DNA of 64,000 nucleotides from Symsagittifera roscoffensis (GCF_963678635.1 NC_087070.1:52922750-52986749), one strand, 5' to 3'. Counted from the stretch's first letter, positions 23,273 to 36,248 are shown. The notes: generated by a model from the letters alone, not told the origin. Numbers and translations are program-made.

Positions 23273-24518
23273 GTTCGAACTCATGTTATGGTCAAACCGA
23301 ATAAAAAACTCTTTTCGAATTAATCGGTTTGAAAAGCAATCTGTGTTTTGGGTCTGGTTGGCGTATATCTTCAATTGTTTAAAACTGACGGCACTTGCTT
23401 AGATTTATGTTCTCATTACAAAACTCGTTCAGAGTTTCAGTCAAAAAAACAATTTCAGTAAAAACATATAAAATTAAACTCAATCGGAAGGGTTTATTAA
23501 AAGCATGTGCTGAGCTTTTCCGAAATGTTGCCCTCACAAAAAAACGTCGATATCCCCATTGAGCATGCTAGCTAACATGAAAATTTGTTTTGAGATTATG
23601 GCGAGTTTGTGGGGCGACAAAATCTTAAGTTTTTGAAATTCGGAAACTTGTATTTTTTTAACCAAATTTTAGCCCGTGAGTTGATTTTTTTGACCATGTC
23701 GTTTTTTTTCTAAAATCCGTAAGCAGAATACCTGAACATCTTCCAGGATTTTCCTTTTGCTTTCAGCCACTTGGAGTTTATTTTAAGCCATAAGGATTAA
23801 TCAATTTTTGTTGGCAAACAAGAACAAGGATAGCCGGTTGCTGTGAAAGTAGCACAGAATGTTCCGACCCAATTTAAATGGTCCGACCATATTGAATTGA
23901 AACTATTTAATTAGGCTTGATCGATAACATTTATATTGAAATGAAACTATCGAATTAGGCTTGATCGACAACATTTGTCTTCAAAAACTGAATATCAAAC
24001 AAACACAAATTTTCTTTTCTAATTTTTGCCCAGTGTTTTAAAAAAGTTTTGCCAACTTTTTTTTGGCAGTTAAGCGCTAAAACCATCAAAAAGTAGTCTA
24101 CTTTATGGTAAAAAAATAGTTTTTTAAGCCTAAATTTCTAAAAAAAAAAAGTAAGTGTCCATAAAGCAAGCGTTACTCAATCGCGTTACTCGCTCGAAAA
24201 AAGACTTAATCTCAAGAATTTTAAAGCTGATTTTCTCGTTACGGAAAAGTTTTTGAAAATTTGTTTAAATATGACTGAAAGGGCGTTGATATGACATATC
24301 ACTCTACAAATTTCAATGAGTTTTTGCGGTGCTTGATTTTGCCTGAAAAAAAAACGAATCCAAAAATTCTGCCCTTTTTCAATGGTTGGAACTTAAGGAC
24401 AGACATATCAATTGGGCCCGTAGTAAACTCATAGTAGCATTAGCAATGTTATAACTCTTAGCTTACCTCTTTTAAAACATGTCTGTTGTTTTCTGGCCTG
24501 TCTAATTATACACTCCTA

Positions 24519-25180
24519 CAGTACTGATTTAAATAAACCGAACAAAACGCGTTAATCTTGAATTTTAAAACTCCTTTTTCTCAAATTGGGTTGAGTTTAG
24601 GTGAAAACTTATGAACACAAAACTTGCTTAAAATTTTAACAGAATTAATATGGTTTAATTTGTTTTGCAAAATTCGGGCCCAAAATTTTACCCCAAAAGT
24701 GAGACCCTTACGTAGCCCAACAAACTTTTTGAAGGGTATATTCTCCAAAACATTGTATAAATTAATTTATTTTTGTTTGATAGACAAAAAAGGTCGTTTT
24801 TACTATATGAAATACCCACTTTTGATTTAAAAACAATTTTTAAACGGTTTGCAACTTTTTTTGGAGAATATACCCTTCACAAAGTTTGTTGGGCTACGTA
24901 AGGATATAATTACGTTTGATATAATTATGTCTGTGATCGACTTGTTGTTTTCGGCGTAATTTTTGATTAATGATTAATTAAGAAAAGCCAAAATGAACCA
25001 TTTTTGGGGTAAAATTTTGGGCCCGAATTTTGAAAAGCAAATTAAACCATATTAATTCTGTTAAAATTTTAAGCAAGTTTTGTCTTCATAAATTTCACCT
25101 AAACTCAACTCAATTTGAGAAAATTGCGTTTTAAATTTCAAGTTTAACGCGTTTTGTCCGGTTAATTTAAATCAGCACTG
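24519..25180. mobile_element. Mariner-like MITE with long inverted ends
   Basis: Left end CAGTACTGATTTAAAT and right end ATTTAAATCAGCACTG are inverted copies flanked by TA on both sides (24517-24518 and 25181-25182). The imperfect inverted repeats extend about 175 bp inward, up to GGGCCCAAAATTTTACCCC. A second inverted pair lies inside (24704-24752 with 24856-24902: TACGTAGCCCAACAAACTTT). The 662-bp element has no transposase and is probably a non-autonomous Tc1/mariner relative. Confidence 0.85.
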
Positions 25181-27046
25181 TATCTACTTTGGACTTGCAT
25201 GTGCGTCTTGATTCTGTTTTGTTTTTTCTAAATCGCGTATAATGTGGATGTTGCTGGAATTGCCTCTCTTTTTTCGTCAACTCCTTGAAATATCAGAGTT
25301 TCAAACTAAGTCAATTAAAAAATGAGGTCCGTTTTCTCCGAAAGCTGACAAGATACACTCAAAAATATTTCTTTTGAGAACGTTTATTTTAAAAAACATC
25401 TTTATTATTTTTTTTCTATTTTTTTCAATGATTTCAAAACTTTAATGCAAATTGATTCAGTGATAGACATTTTCAATAAAACGATTTTAAAATACTTGGA
25501 TATACGCTAATCAAACTGAACGCAAGTTTTTTGGTGAAACTCAACTCATTAGAGTTTCGAAAGTGCTGACTGAATTTTTGTGCTCCGCGAGTTTTTTCCC
25601 CCGAGTCGAGTTTCGACCCTATTTTTGCTGATTAATAATAATGAACATAGTGAGTACTTTTATACAGGTCTTGCTAATTGCTTATGCATTTTTTCCAGGA
25701 AAGAGTCATAAAATTTGCTCATACGCAATTTTGATTTTTCGCAGGTTGATTTTTGATTTTCTTTTAAACTCACTTCAATTCTTTTGTAAAAAAAAAAATT
25801 CCTTATCAAACAGCAAAAGGGTAAAATAATGGAAAACGTGATCGACTTCCAATATCAAAATTGGAATTTAGTCATCAAATTTTCCAACGAATTAAAATTT
25901 TTACCTATTGATCCAGTTTTTTCAGATTGGGTTAAATTTATTTTAAAAAAAAGTGTCCATCTTAGAGTGTTCGTGAACTTCAAAAAGTTTAGGGGCTAAA
26001 TTTTTTCTTGAAAAATCGAAAAATGAATTTTTTTAAACAACAAATCAATTTTTTTTTCTGTTTGCTTGAGTTCATTACTCTGCCAGTTGCTGTCAGTTGG
26101 CTATGTTTTTGATTTTCTACACCATTCCAAAAATTGAAGCTCTGGTTGCAAAACTAGCCAGATTGCTGTACCAGGACAAATTTATGGTTTTTTGACTGCC
26201 CTTTAATTTGGTCAAAATCCTTTTGGCAAAAGAAAAATCGATAAATCTACAGATTTGGAAATTTTGCTTTTATTTTTTTAAACTTCTGCAAGAAAATGGA
26301 CCTTGAAAGAAACTAAAGGGACCAGTTTGCCTTTTTTTCTAATTTGGGTGTATTTTAATTTTAAAGAACGATGTGACTTTAACTTATGTCGGTATTGATG
26401 GTTTTTTGATTGTTTTTTGCTCAAGGGCAAGTTTTAAATTGCTCTCATACTTACACTACTGCACTCATGGTTGATAATTCGATCAATTTTTTATTGCATC
26501 AAATTAACCATATATTGTTCGTAAAACTCAATGAAGGTTAACCTGATGTTTTTTGTCTACTTTTAATGTTGAAAAACACTCAAATTTTTGCAATCGTTTT
26601 TTTTTCGGATATTCTTGTTCTTTTTCTCATTTCAAAACTTCTTTTGACTATGTTTTTGAGTGCTTATCTTCCCGGCATATACAGAGTTTTTAATCCGATA
26701 TAAAATTGATTTTAAAAATAGCCACCTTGAATAGTCCAAATAGGTAGCCCATTTGTTTTTTTTTCAAATGCGCAAAAGATTACCAAAAAGAAATATTACA
26801 ATTCCATCGGTGTACAAAACTTCTTTGAAAACTGATATATTTTCTAATCGAAATCGTTTGGATCAAAAATCTACTCACACTTGCTTATTCGTTTTCTTAT
26901 TCTGCTTTCCTCAGAAATTAGAGCATTTCATTATTTCACAGTAAAAATTTTCACCTGTGGTATGAAATATACTACGATTTAAGCCGGCTCAAAATTCAGT
27001 CCAAAACGGTTTCAGGCAAATCAGTAAGCTTTTTTGTAGATGCTTC

Positions 27047-27246
27047 NNNNNNNNNNNNNNNNNNNNNNNNNNNNNNNNNNNNNNNNNNNNNNNNNNNNNN
27101 NNNNNNNNNNNNNNNNNNNNNNNNNNNNNNNNNNNNNNNNNNNNNNNNNNNNNNNNNNNNNNNNNNNNNNNNNNNNNNNNNNNNNNNNNNNNNNNNNNNN
27201 NNNNNNNNNNNNNNNNNNNNNNNNNNNNNNNNNNNNNNNNNNNNNN
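27047..27246. other. Assembly gap (200 N)
   Basis: Exactly 200 unknown bases, so probably a gap of arbitrary stated size. It lies inside the 23273-28919 interval, where the FN3 gene needs one more exon entering in phase 2 and leaving in phase 1. The remaining sequence of that interval shows no convincing exon, so the missing exon may be in this gap. Confidence 0.95.
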
Positions 27247-27577
27247 TCAGGTTTCTTTTTAACGGCTCTTTCACCACCAATAAATACCTAATTCGATTGA
27301 GGTCAAAAAAATTGGGGTGTTTTTTTTCGTTCAAATTTGGCCACGGCTCTGAAAATAAAACTTTAAAAGAAACCTAATTTATTTTGGAGCAAAAACGGAT
27401 GCAATCGATTTTTATGGTGACACCAAAGCATACTAAGCGACTCAAAATTTTTGAATGCTGTAAAACAATTAGGTTACAAGTAGAGGCACAGTAAAATTAA
27501 TAATTTCCTTCTACAAACAAAAGAACAAAAACAAACAAAAAGAAACAGACAGTTAATCAAACAAACAAACAAACAAA

Positions 27578-28078
27578 CAAGACTGCTCGTACATCAGGGC
27601 AAAGCCCTGAATATTCCGACTGCTCTTAATCCATATCGATCCGTTTTTGCGTTAAAAAAAATATTGAAAAATTTTCAATTTTGGACAAAATCAAAGATCA
27701 AGTGCGAAAATTTAAGTGTCAAAATTAATACGACCGATTAGCTTAGCTGGCCTCAATTTAATTTAAAACGATTCTGTTGTGCTGAACGATAACTCGTCAC
27801 GCATAAATAGTTCGCGTTACGCTTTCAGCACAATATTCAAAGCGCGCATAACTTAGTCCAGAGCATGGCCAAATTGGTAATTTTCAAACTCTCAGAAGTT
27901 TGCAAAAAGTTATTGGAGGTAAAATTTCTTTTCAAATTTGATTTTAGGGAGTCGATATCTTCAATGGGGTAAAAAATTATTGTTAAAAACTATGATTTTT
28001 ATCGAAGACAATTGACTGAATAAGAAAACCATACGATGCATCAATATTCCGTTTTCTTTGAAAGTCGGAAGAACAATC
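27578..28078 (-). mobile_element. Helentron/HINE-like element, second subfamily, minus orientation
   Basis: On the plus strand it starts GACTGCTCGTACATCAGGGC, then AAAGCCCTGAATATTCCGAC, and ends CTTTGAAAGTCGGAAGAACA. The hairpin (CAGGGC-AAA-GCCCTG) is clear. AAAC repeats flank it on both sides. Other sequence between 25183 and 28919, apart from the gap, shows no gene. Confidence 0.65.
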
Positions 28079-28919
28079 AAACAAACGAACAAACAAACTA
28101 ACCAGCAAAACAAACAAAAAAAGAGAACAAGTAATTTTGAGTGTTTTTGAGTTATTTCTGTAAACTTAATATTCCTTGAAAAAATTGCTTATCGTACAAT
28201 TTTCATATATGAAAATTGCATGGTAAGGATTTTTTGACCAGAAAAAAATCATAATTATAACGGTCAAAACCATCTCAATCTACTAAACTATTAAAGTTTT
28301 GCTGAAAAAAGTTTTTGTGTGATTTCAAAAAATTTACTTTTTCCATGAAAAAAATGCTTATCATGAAACTTCCAAACATAAAAAAATTGTATGATACGCA
28401 TTTTTTCATTTAGAAAAATCAGTCTTTAATCATTAATAGAACTTTTGTATGAAAATTATATGACAAGCATTTTTTTCTTAGAGGCCATATATGATATTGT
28501 ATGATAAGTATTTCTTTTGTATGGACGTCAACCCGGGCAGACAAACAAACAAAACAAATAAACAAACACATACACACACGCTTATTCAAAATCACAGATT
28601 TCTTTTCCAAAAGTTTCAAAAGGTGAAGATATTTCTACTTTTCTTTGTTATTTACGTTGCCCCAACATTACGTTTGGATGTTGATTTGGTCTGTTGTAAC
28701 TAATGGGAATTTAATGGGAGTCTAGTAAGAAAGATGCGAAGCAAGCGAGTCTGTTCTAGCTTACAATAATTTCAACGCTAGGTTTAAGGCTCGAGGTTTT
28801 TCTTTTTTACAAGTTAAGATTTCATTTATTTTTTTCAAAAATTAGACCTATCAATAAAAGCGTAGATGTGTTAGTACCAGAGTGTCGTTGATGTTCGCAG
28901 AATTACCTGCGTGTTTCAG

Positions 28920-29108
28920 GCCCCCACCCGGTGGTGAAGGTGGAGACATTTTCCGTGTCGCAGAGTGAAATCCAGATCACTTGGGAGCCCTTTGGGCAAC
29001 ACAGCGACGGGGTCAAGTTCAACTTGTACAGGTACCACAATGGGTCCAACGACTACGAGCAGAAATTTGAGGACTTAAACATCAATCAACTGCCATTCAT
29101 TGACACAG
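28920..29108 (+). CDS. FN3 gene exon 8
   Basis: The acceptor is GTGTTTCAG and the donor ACACAG|GTAAAG, phase 1 on both sides. It encodes PHPVVKVETF, SEIQITWEPFGQHSDG and KFNLYRYHNGS, the first half of module 6. Entry in phase 1 conflicts with exon 7 leaving in phase 2, which shows that at least one exon is missing between them. Confidence 0.9.
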
Positions 29109-29558
29109 GTAAAGTAATTATCCCATTTTCCTCACATGAGCATCAATTTTATTGTCTAACATGTGCTTTTAGATCCAACCCCTCCCCCATTTCACCTTGG
29201 AAATTTTAAAACTGCAATTTTATGAGTAGTTTTATGGGCAACGAGTAGTTTTTTGAGGTTAGATATGTAGGCCAAAGGTTCTTGAAAAGCCAAATAATAA
29301 CCGAACGTAACCCCCAGGTTTTTTGTTGTAACATTTGCAGGAGGTGAAGAGCTTATAAAAAAGATTGAGTAGAAAAATTCAGACGAAAGGTTTGACTTTC
29401 CACATTTCGGCTGTAAACATTGATTGCAGTTTTTTGCTCTTAGTAGGGCTGTATGTTGTGGAACGCTTTGATTGCCAACAAATAGCAAAGGCAATTTGCC
29501 TATAAGCCGAAAATTATTTTTAAATTGCAGGAAATCAAAAACAAGATCTGAACAATGC

Positions 29559-31385
29559 AAATGCTCGTACGTCAAAGCAAAGCACTGATTTTTCTAACTA
29601 CCGTCTATCGTCGATCACAATTTTTTTGCTTTAAAAAATTTCTAAATTGTTCAGAAATTTTTTTCTTCAATTTATTCCCCGCAATCTGTTAAGTACTAAG
29701 TGGCACGTTTTCCGTTTGGTAACATTTTTTTAAAGAAAAAACTGGCCTAGTTAAATCTGGAAGAATTCAATTGCCGCTTACGCTTTAATAGAGCGAATAA
29801 TATCGCGCGTTAACTTTCCCGAGTTGAATTATGGTAATCAAAGCAGTCCTAAAACCAACCAAATCTGCTCGTATCAAGACTAAGCCCGGAATGTTCCGAC
29901 TGCCTTTTAAGGTCTATGAAACAGTGTTCAATTTAAAAAAAATGATGAATTTTTCGAAAAAGAAAAAAAGAAAAAAAAAGTTACTACAATTTTGAATTTT
30001 TTTACAGTCATCCTCCCACACGCCATATAAAGTACCATAAGTGATAGATTTCGCTACCTTTGACCACAAATTATGCCAAATAGCCTATTTCAACCAATTT
30101 GGAAAAGTTTCTTTGAGGGATTGAATCTTCGCTCACGCGTTTATTGCGCAAAATATAAAGCGCGTTAATTGTCCCAAGTTGGCCATACTTGCAGTCACTA
30201 AACCAACATAATTTTATGAAAAAATATCACAGGTAAGTTATCTTTTTAAATTTGAGCTCAGGGCAGCAATATCTTTCGGTTGATATTTAAAAAATTTGTT
30301 ATATCTTCTTAGTTAAAAAGTCGAAACTTTTCTGCAGAAAAAAAAACACCCCGAGCATACAAAGTCCATCAGTTTTGTTACAAACGTCGAAGCAACAAGA
30401 CTGCTCGCATCATGATAAAACCCCGGATATACTGGCTGCATTTTTTTTTGCAATGGAGCAGTTCAAAAATTGAAAAAAACTTTAATAAGAAGACCCAAGA
30501 TCATGCTTCAATCCCAATAGAATATTTGTCTAGGACGGAAAAAATCTCGTGCTTGATTCCCAATTGGATTAATTTCTAGGACGGAATAGATCTCGTGTAA
30601 ATCTTGCTCTAGGATGGAATAAATGCAAACTGTATAGCGCGTTAACTGTCTCAAGATGGCCAAAGTGGCCAATAATATACCGCAAAACTTTACGAAAAAT
30701 GATCGCAGGTGAATTATCTTTTCAAAGTTGAACTCAGGACAAAACTATTTTTCGAATGCTATTAAAATCGGGCAGAAAAAATCACCCCAAAGACAAATTT
30801 GACATACTTTTATTTGAAAAATTTGAAACAACTAGACTGCAAACAACTCATTATTCCGGCTGCCCATTAGCTGGTCTCGTCGAACTGAGTGTTTTCACGG
30901 ATTTAATAAGAACAACTAGTTTGTACAATTCAGTGCACAGTTTCAGTTCGTAAGACTTCAATTCGAATTAGAACGATTTTATAGTGCGGGATAATTGGCC
31001 ACGCGTAAATAACGCGCTTTACATTTTTAGCATCAAAGTAAAAAAACGAGCCTTTGATGTTAAAAAAACAAGCGATGTTAATAGAAGGATGTGCAAACTC
31101 GGCGGGGCTCACGAAGACCTAGAGATTGATCCTTGAGAAACAATTTTTTCTTACAATTAGGCTGAAAAAAAACACCCCATCATATGAATTTGAACAAAAA
31201 CCATAATAACTTTGTGAAATGTGATCACAAGTGAAATGATGATTTTCATTTGAACTTCAGAAAACAATATTACTCAGATGGTATAAAAACATTCTATCAG
31301 TTAAAAATTAGAAAATGATTCAATAAGAAAAACCACACCAAGCATAAATATTCCGCACTTTCTTTGAAAGTCGGAACAATTAGCG
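29559..31385 (-). mobile_element. Run of four Helentron/HINE-like copies, minus orientation
   Basis: Copies follow one another: about 29559-29862 (truncated), 29863-30395, 30396-30830 and 30831-31385. Each opens with a CTGCTCGT-like end and a TTCCGACTGCC- or ATACTGGCTGC-type subterminal block. The last closes with CTTTGAAAGTCGGAACAATT. Together they fill most of the intron between exons 8 and 9. Non-coding. Confidence 0.55.
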
Positions 31386-31470
31386 GAACTTGCAACAAAA
31401 GAAGAAAAGAAGAACAAAAGAAGAACAAAGGGAGCGTGTTTGGAAATGCACAGTTTGGCCTCGTAATGAA

Positions 31471-31763
31471 GTTTTCCTATGACTCAAAGAAAATACCAGG
31501 TCAAGAGGGGGAATAGTTTTCAAACATATTTGATTTTTTCATGGTACATTTTGAAAAATCAAACAAATTTTCAATTTTTTTCAAAAACCATTTTCCCTTT
31601 TGACCATGACCCCTTGGTCAAAAGGGGGAAATGGTTTTCAAAAAAAAATTGTTTGATTTGTTTGATTTTTCAAAATGTACCATGAAAAAATCAAATATGT
31701 TTGAAAATGTTTGAAAACTATTCCCCCTCTTGACCTGGTATTTTCTGTGGGTCATAGGAAACT
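31471..31763. repeat. ~290-bp near-perfect palindrome
   Basis: The left arm (CCTATGACTCAAAGAAAATA, CCAGGTCAAGAGGGGGAATA) is repeated in reverse complement on the right (ACTATTCCCCCTCTTGACCT, GGTATTTTCTGTGGGTCATAG). The centre is near 31612 (TTGACCATGACCCCTTGGTCAA). Arms are about 140 nt with few mismatches. It sits about 160 bp before exon 9. It could be a foldback MITE and would form a long hairpin in RNA. Confidence 0.9.
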
Positions 31764-31924
31764 TAACCTTTCAAACTTTAATTCTTTTCTATTCTAAAAA
31801 CAACAATGGGAAATAAGAGTGAACATAGTTGCTCTTCGATGAAAATCAAAACCTCTCATCAAAAACATATTATGTTTGTCCTAAAGACATGAAGAGTAAC
31901 TCTTTTTGCTTTGTCGAATTCAAG

Positions 31925-32218
31925 GTTTGCTTCCTGCCAGTCTCTATACATATGAGGTGTCTGTGATTCATCTGGGCATCGAGATATTCGACCAGAGTCG
32001 AATTGAGCTGCAGAGAGAATACTTCCGTGGAAACGCTTCCATGGTCACTTTGAACGACACAGTTGCGGTTGCCTATTATAATACCACCAACAGAGAGGCT
32101 GCTTGGAGGGGAACTTCTTTCAGTGGATATGACCCGACCTTCACGAATGTCTACGAGGATATTTCGGCCAGACATAACATACGCCATATTTACTTCCGAG
32201 AGAAAACTGCCTGCACCT
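31925..32218 (+). CDS. FN3 gene exon 9
   Basis: The acceptor is GAATTCAAG and the donor ACCT|GTAAGT, phase 1 on both sides. It opens with GLLPASLYTYEVSVIHLG, the E-F strands that complete module 6. An unusually long tail (about 60 residues, with NASMVTLNDTVAV and YYNTT) follows, then the linker ACT that joins exon 10 as ACTYPP. The tail does not match the FN3 core and may be an extended loop or insertion. Confidence 0.85.
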
Positions 32219-33442
32219 GTAAGTATTTTCCAACAAAGTCTCGAGGGCGTGTGTGATTAATATTCCTTTCCTCGTAATCGGTTAAAGGGAAAAAAGTGTT
32301 TTTTGTTTGCGTATAAAATCCGTCGAGTACAGGGCATGTTCTAATTAAATTGCTCGTTTAATTAAGTAGAAAATGGGCAAAAAATGGTCCAAGTTTTGAA
32401 AATTGCCGTATATTTTCATTAGATGAATAAAATTAAACCAGCGCACTTTTTTCGGGCGAAATTTTTAAATTTCACGAAAAGGTATATCCCCTAAAACTAT
32501 TGAAAGTTTCGTTAAACTTTTATGAAAAAGTGATTGAATTTTTGGAAGCCTTGAAAGCGATACTATTATCAAAGTTTGGATCTTAGCTTTAAAGACAGAC
32601 ACCTCTCTTGACGAAATGTTTTTATTTTTACTTTTAATTAAGGCTTCCTTGAAAGTGATCATGCTCCCCTTCAGCCCCTCCACCCACGACAAAATCCCAG
32701 AACCGTCATTGGTGTGAAAATCAAATCCTTCGGGAATAATTGGATCTTTTCCTCTTCCACCCACGTTTTAAACGTGTTTTTTATGGAAATTTTTGATAAT
32801 GATATTTTTGGTGAATTTTTTGATAATGATATTTTTGGTGAATTCATGGCAATTTCGGTAAATTTGGGTCGCTACGATGTAAAGTAAAAAAATGTTCGCA
32901 ATAAGTAATTTGTTCAACATCTAATGTTTCATAGCATTATGAGAACGTTTAACTGCTTTTAAACATTGATGCTCATACGTGAAGGGGGAGATCGAAAAAT
33001 TTGAAAGGCATAATTAGTTATTTTGCCATTTTTCATAACACTCGGACAGTGTTACTTTAAGTAATACTTCTAAGATATTGCAGGTTGTGAAAAAGAGAAT
33101 GATTCTGCAATTGGAATCCTTGTTAAACCGCAAATTGAGAACACAATTGGGTTTCATTCAGTAAAAATAATCCAGAAAACTAACAAAAATTTATAGTCAT
33201 TTTTTTTTGCGTTGAAAAAAGTGCCTTTCGATTTGCAGCATTCAAAATGGCATTTTTCTTTTTCATTTGAAGTTTGTTAATTGGATGGCACGAAGTTTTT
33301 GGTCGGGTCTTTGGTCGAAGGGGGGATTTGCAGGTGCTGGTGTCGACAGAGAAGTAGATTTGTGTTTCGGTACGTCGGGGTGGGGATCGAATATGAACAA
33401 AAAAGTATTGCAAAGTTGAAAAAAGCTCGTGCTTGATTATAG

Positions 33443-33649
33443 ATCCACCAAACCCTTCCAGTATTTCGTGGTTTGCCGACACTCACACGAGTACCGGTAT
33501 CACGTGGTCTGTTCCGGACTACTCCCAGGCACAGAGTGGAAGACATCCAGTGTATGGCTCTATAAACACTACCGTTTACCTCTTTGTCAATGGCGAACTG
33601 CAACATACTCTGCCAGAGGACTACTCAACAACACAGCACATTTTCACAG
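33443..33649 (+). CDS. FN3 gene exon 10
   Basis: The acceptor is TTGATTATAG and the donor CACAG|GTAAGC, phase 1 on both sides. It encodes PPNPSSISWFADTHTSTGI, TWSVPDYSQAQSG and TTVYLFVNGELQHTLPEDY, the first half of module 7. The frame is open throughout and codes at higher GC than the neighbouring intron. Confidence 0.85.
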
Positions 33650-34165
33650 GTAAGCCAGGTTATTTTACTATAATCACCTTTTAATTTGTTCAAGAACCGA
33701 ATACTTTTTACAACAAGGATGGGTCTAAGAGTTTTACGAAGGTTGAGACCGGAAGGAAAAAATGGTGGCTGAAAATTCTAATCCAGCACAATCGCCTGGC
33801 TTTTTTCAATTCGCTCTAATTAGTTTTTAGAAGTCAAAAAGCCAACACTAAAAGCGTCCTGAAAATCGAAGGGTTTCTACAGGGTATGACATGTTCCACC
33901 AATTTGAAACGTTTTTATTTCCTTTTTCAATCATTTTTTCAAAGTCACTTGTTTTAACAGCTAAAAAAATTAGTGACATAAATTGCTTTTTGTTCATAGA
34001 AAAATCTTCACATTTCAATTTCCTTTTGATCGGCTTGACTTCTGTTGAATTCTAATGAAGATCAACCTGAAAGCCTATTTCACAAAAGTTACAAAACGAT
34101 TTGAGGAATTCTCAGTGGTTCTTATCGTTTTCTTGATTTGGTGAAATGGTGCTCAGATGGTGCTT

Positions 34166-36248
34166 GGTGCCGCGACAACTTGCAACAAAAGACCACTCGC
34201 AAAACAAGACTACTCGTAAAATCTTAAGGAAAAGACAGCTCGCAAAAAGAGACAACTCGTATAAAACTCTGAAAAAAATAAAACTTCCCTTTACTCTAAA
34301 TGTGAAACAATAAAAGCGGTGAAGCATCAAAGCCTTTGAGGCGTCAAAATCTCTTTGGTATGAAATAATTTCACAGATCAAAGTTAAAAGAAAGAGCTTC
34401 CCGCTGCAAAAACAGATCAATGTTTTGATAGTCTTAAAGAGTTTCTGATTTTTTTGTTCCAATTGCTCATATTTAGGACATTTATAGGGCTTTTCAACGG
34501 ATCTGAACCAAATTAGACAATTTTCCGTTTAACTTTGATCCCTCTTTATTTGCTGAATGAATTTTGATTCAATAGGGTGAGCATAACCCATTCATAGCTG
34601 AAAAACTTTAGGCCATCCTTCGACCGAATTGTTGGTTTTTTGATTTCCATTTATGGCACTTTTCTTGCATTTTTCCATATACCCACCACCCAAGTTTTTT
34701 CGAAAAAATCGAAATATTAATCATTGGCAGTTGTTGTTGCGTAAAGAGCTTCTAGTGCCAACTTCAAGTTGTCACATTTAGGAATGAGAACCAGCCCAAT
34801 ACAAGATTTCACTTTCCTTTTAAATTATTTGTCTTTTCTGTATTCAGCCGCCAGTCCTAATTCATTCATTTTGCCAATTGGCCTGCGCAAAACAAAACAT
34901 GCTTTTAAAGAAGCTGTGGGAAATTCCAATCTGAAAGCAGAAACTGCCGCTTTTTCGAAACAAAAAGAAAGTTTGTTGGCTCTAATAAAGGGTTAAATTC
35001 ATGTAACACAGGAAATGCTTGTTGATATTGCTGTTGAGTTGTAAAACAATTGGGAGGGAGAAGTTTTTTATGAGATGAAGTTTTTGTTAAGATGAGTAGT
35101 ATAAACTTGATAGAATAATGAGTGACCTTTTAAAATGTGCCATCAGCGTGCCAAGTTGTGTAAAGCTCAAGAATGCCCAAGTTTGCCTCAGTGGTGAACA
35201 CAAAAAGTCGGTCGGAATCTCCCGGCTCCGAGTCATGAGCCAAGAAATTATCCCTCCTTGGAGTGGTTTGAAGTTCCACGATAATTTCTATGTCTCCCAC
35301 GGTCTGTGGCGCAACTCCAACGTCTCTTTCTTATCGAATCGATCTTGCAACCGAGGTAGATTTGCGCTTTTTTGCTGCGCATTCCTCACAAACAGTGCTC
35401 GTCACGTTTTGATAAATAAATCAGGGACGCTCTTATGTGTTTTGCTCTCTTTCTTCTACTTTTTGACCGACATTAAAACATTTTGCGAAGTTCATATATT
35501 GCTCCCCAGTAGTAGTGCAAAAAATGAGGACTATTTTTGAATCTACTTGTCAAAATTTGTTTTTTGTACATTTCACCCGCGCTTTTTAACTGCTATGCAC
35601 GTTTAACGGTCTTGTTTTTATTTTAAAAATGCAAAAAAAATCAAGACACGCGTAAAAAACCTACTTTTCAACTAATCGTTCACGAGGCAACACTGAATGT
35701 AATTGATTCAATTTTCTCTCTACAACTAAATTATTACCTCAAAATACCTGTGATTAGCAAGGTCTTTTTGAGCATCTCCAAGTTGTAAAATGGCTTTTTT
35801 CCCTAATTCGATCTTCATCAACTTTTTTATCTTCAAAATCAAGATTCGTTTCCCGTGTTGACTTGTAGTGCATTGCAACATTCTTCGAACGAGTAGAAAC
35901 ATTTATAGAAACAAAATTGATGGTAGACCAATTAATGCAATCAAGGTTTTGGACTTAGTTATTGTTGCTAAACAAGCATTCTTCGAACGAGTAGAAACAT
36001 TTATAGAAACAAAATTGATGGTAGACCAATTAAAGCAATCAAGGTTTGGGACTTAGTTATTGTTGTTAAGCAAACAAAGATCTTATTGTCTTTCCCCATT
36101 AATTGCTTCGAATTAAGTATAAAATTATCTGATATTCAGTGGGCGATTACGGGTCTTTGTTTGGGCGTAATTAAATGGCCAACTTACGAGTTTTTTGTGA
36201 GTCGTCTTTTTTGCGAGTTGTCTTTTATTTCGAGTTGTCGTGTTGCCA
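34166..36248 (-). mobile_element. MULE-like element with inverted ends (copy 1)
   Basis: The left end (GGTGCCGCGACAACTTGCAA and onward for ~95 bp) is inverted at 36181-36248 (CGAGTTGTCGTGTTGCCAC at the tip). The ends are arrays of GACAACTCGCAAAA-like subrepeats. The transposase relic lies between them on the minus strand. I see no clear 9-bp target duplication. The matching element in copy 2 spans about 37859-39930. Confidence 0.65.
34490..35345 (-). pseudogene. MULE-type transposase remnant, copy 1
   Basis: Read on the minus strand, pieces match the order of MULE transposases: FTTEANLGILKLYTTWHADG (the FAT..L..L...W..DGT block), SFRLEFPTASLKACFVLRRP then NELGLAAEYRKDK (the FP.a...gC.Fh...I..lGL...Y block), a block ending LIPKCDNLKLALEAL, and NNSVEGW (the TNN..EGWH motif). 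Stop codons and frame shifts interrupt it. The expected GC.FH is changed, so it is dead. It lies within MULE-like inverted ends. Confidence 0.75.

Noticed and set aside
23273..23402. Extension of exon 7 through the open frame to 23402
   Set aside because: Composition turns AT-rich and the residues do not continue the FN3 pattern convincingly; a donor at 23273 is available. Not fully excluded.
35118..35540. Plus-strand 140-codon frame, and its duplicate at 38801-39289
   Set aside because: It is antisense to the MULE transposase remnant, which explains the open frame and the conservation between copies (recent duplication).
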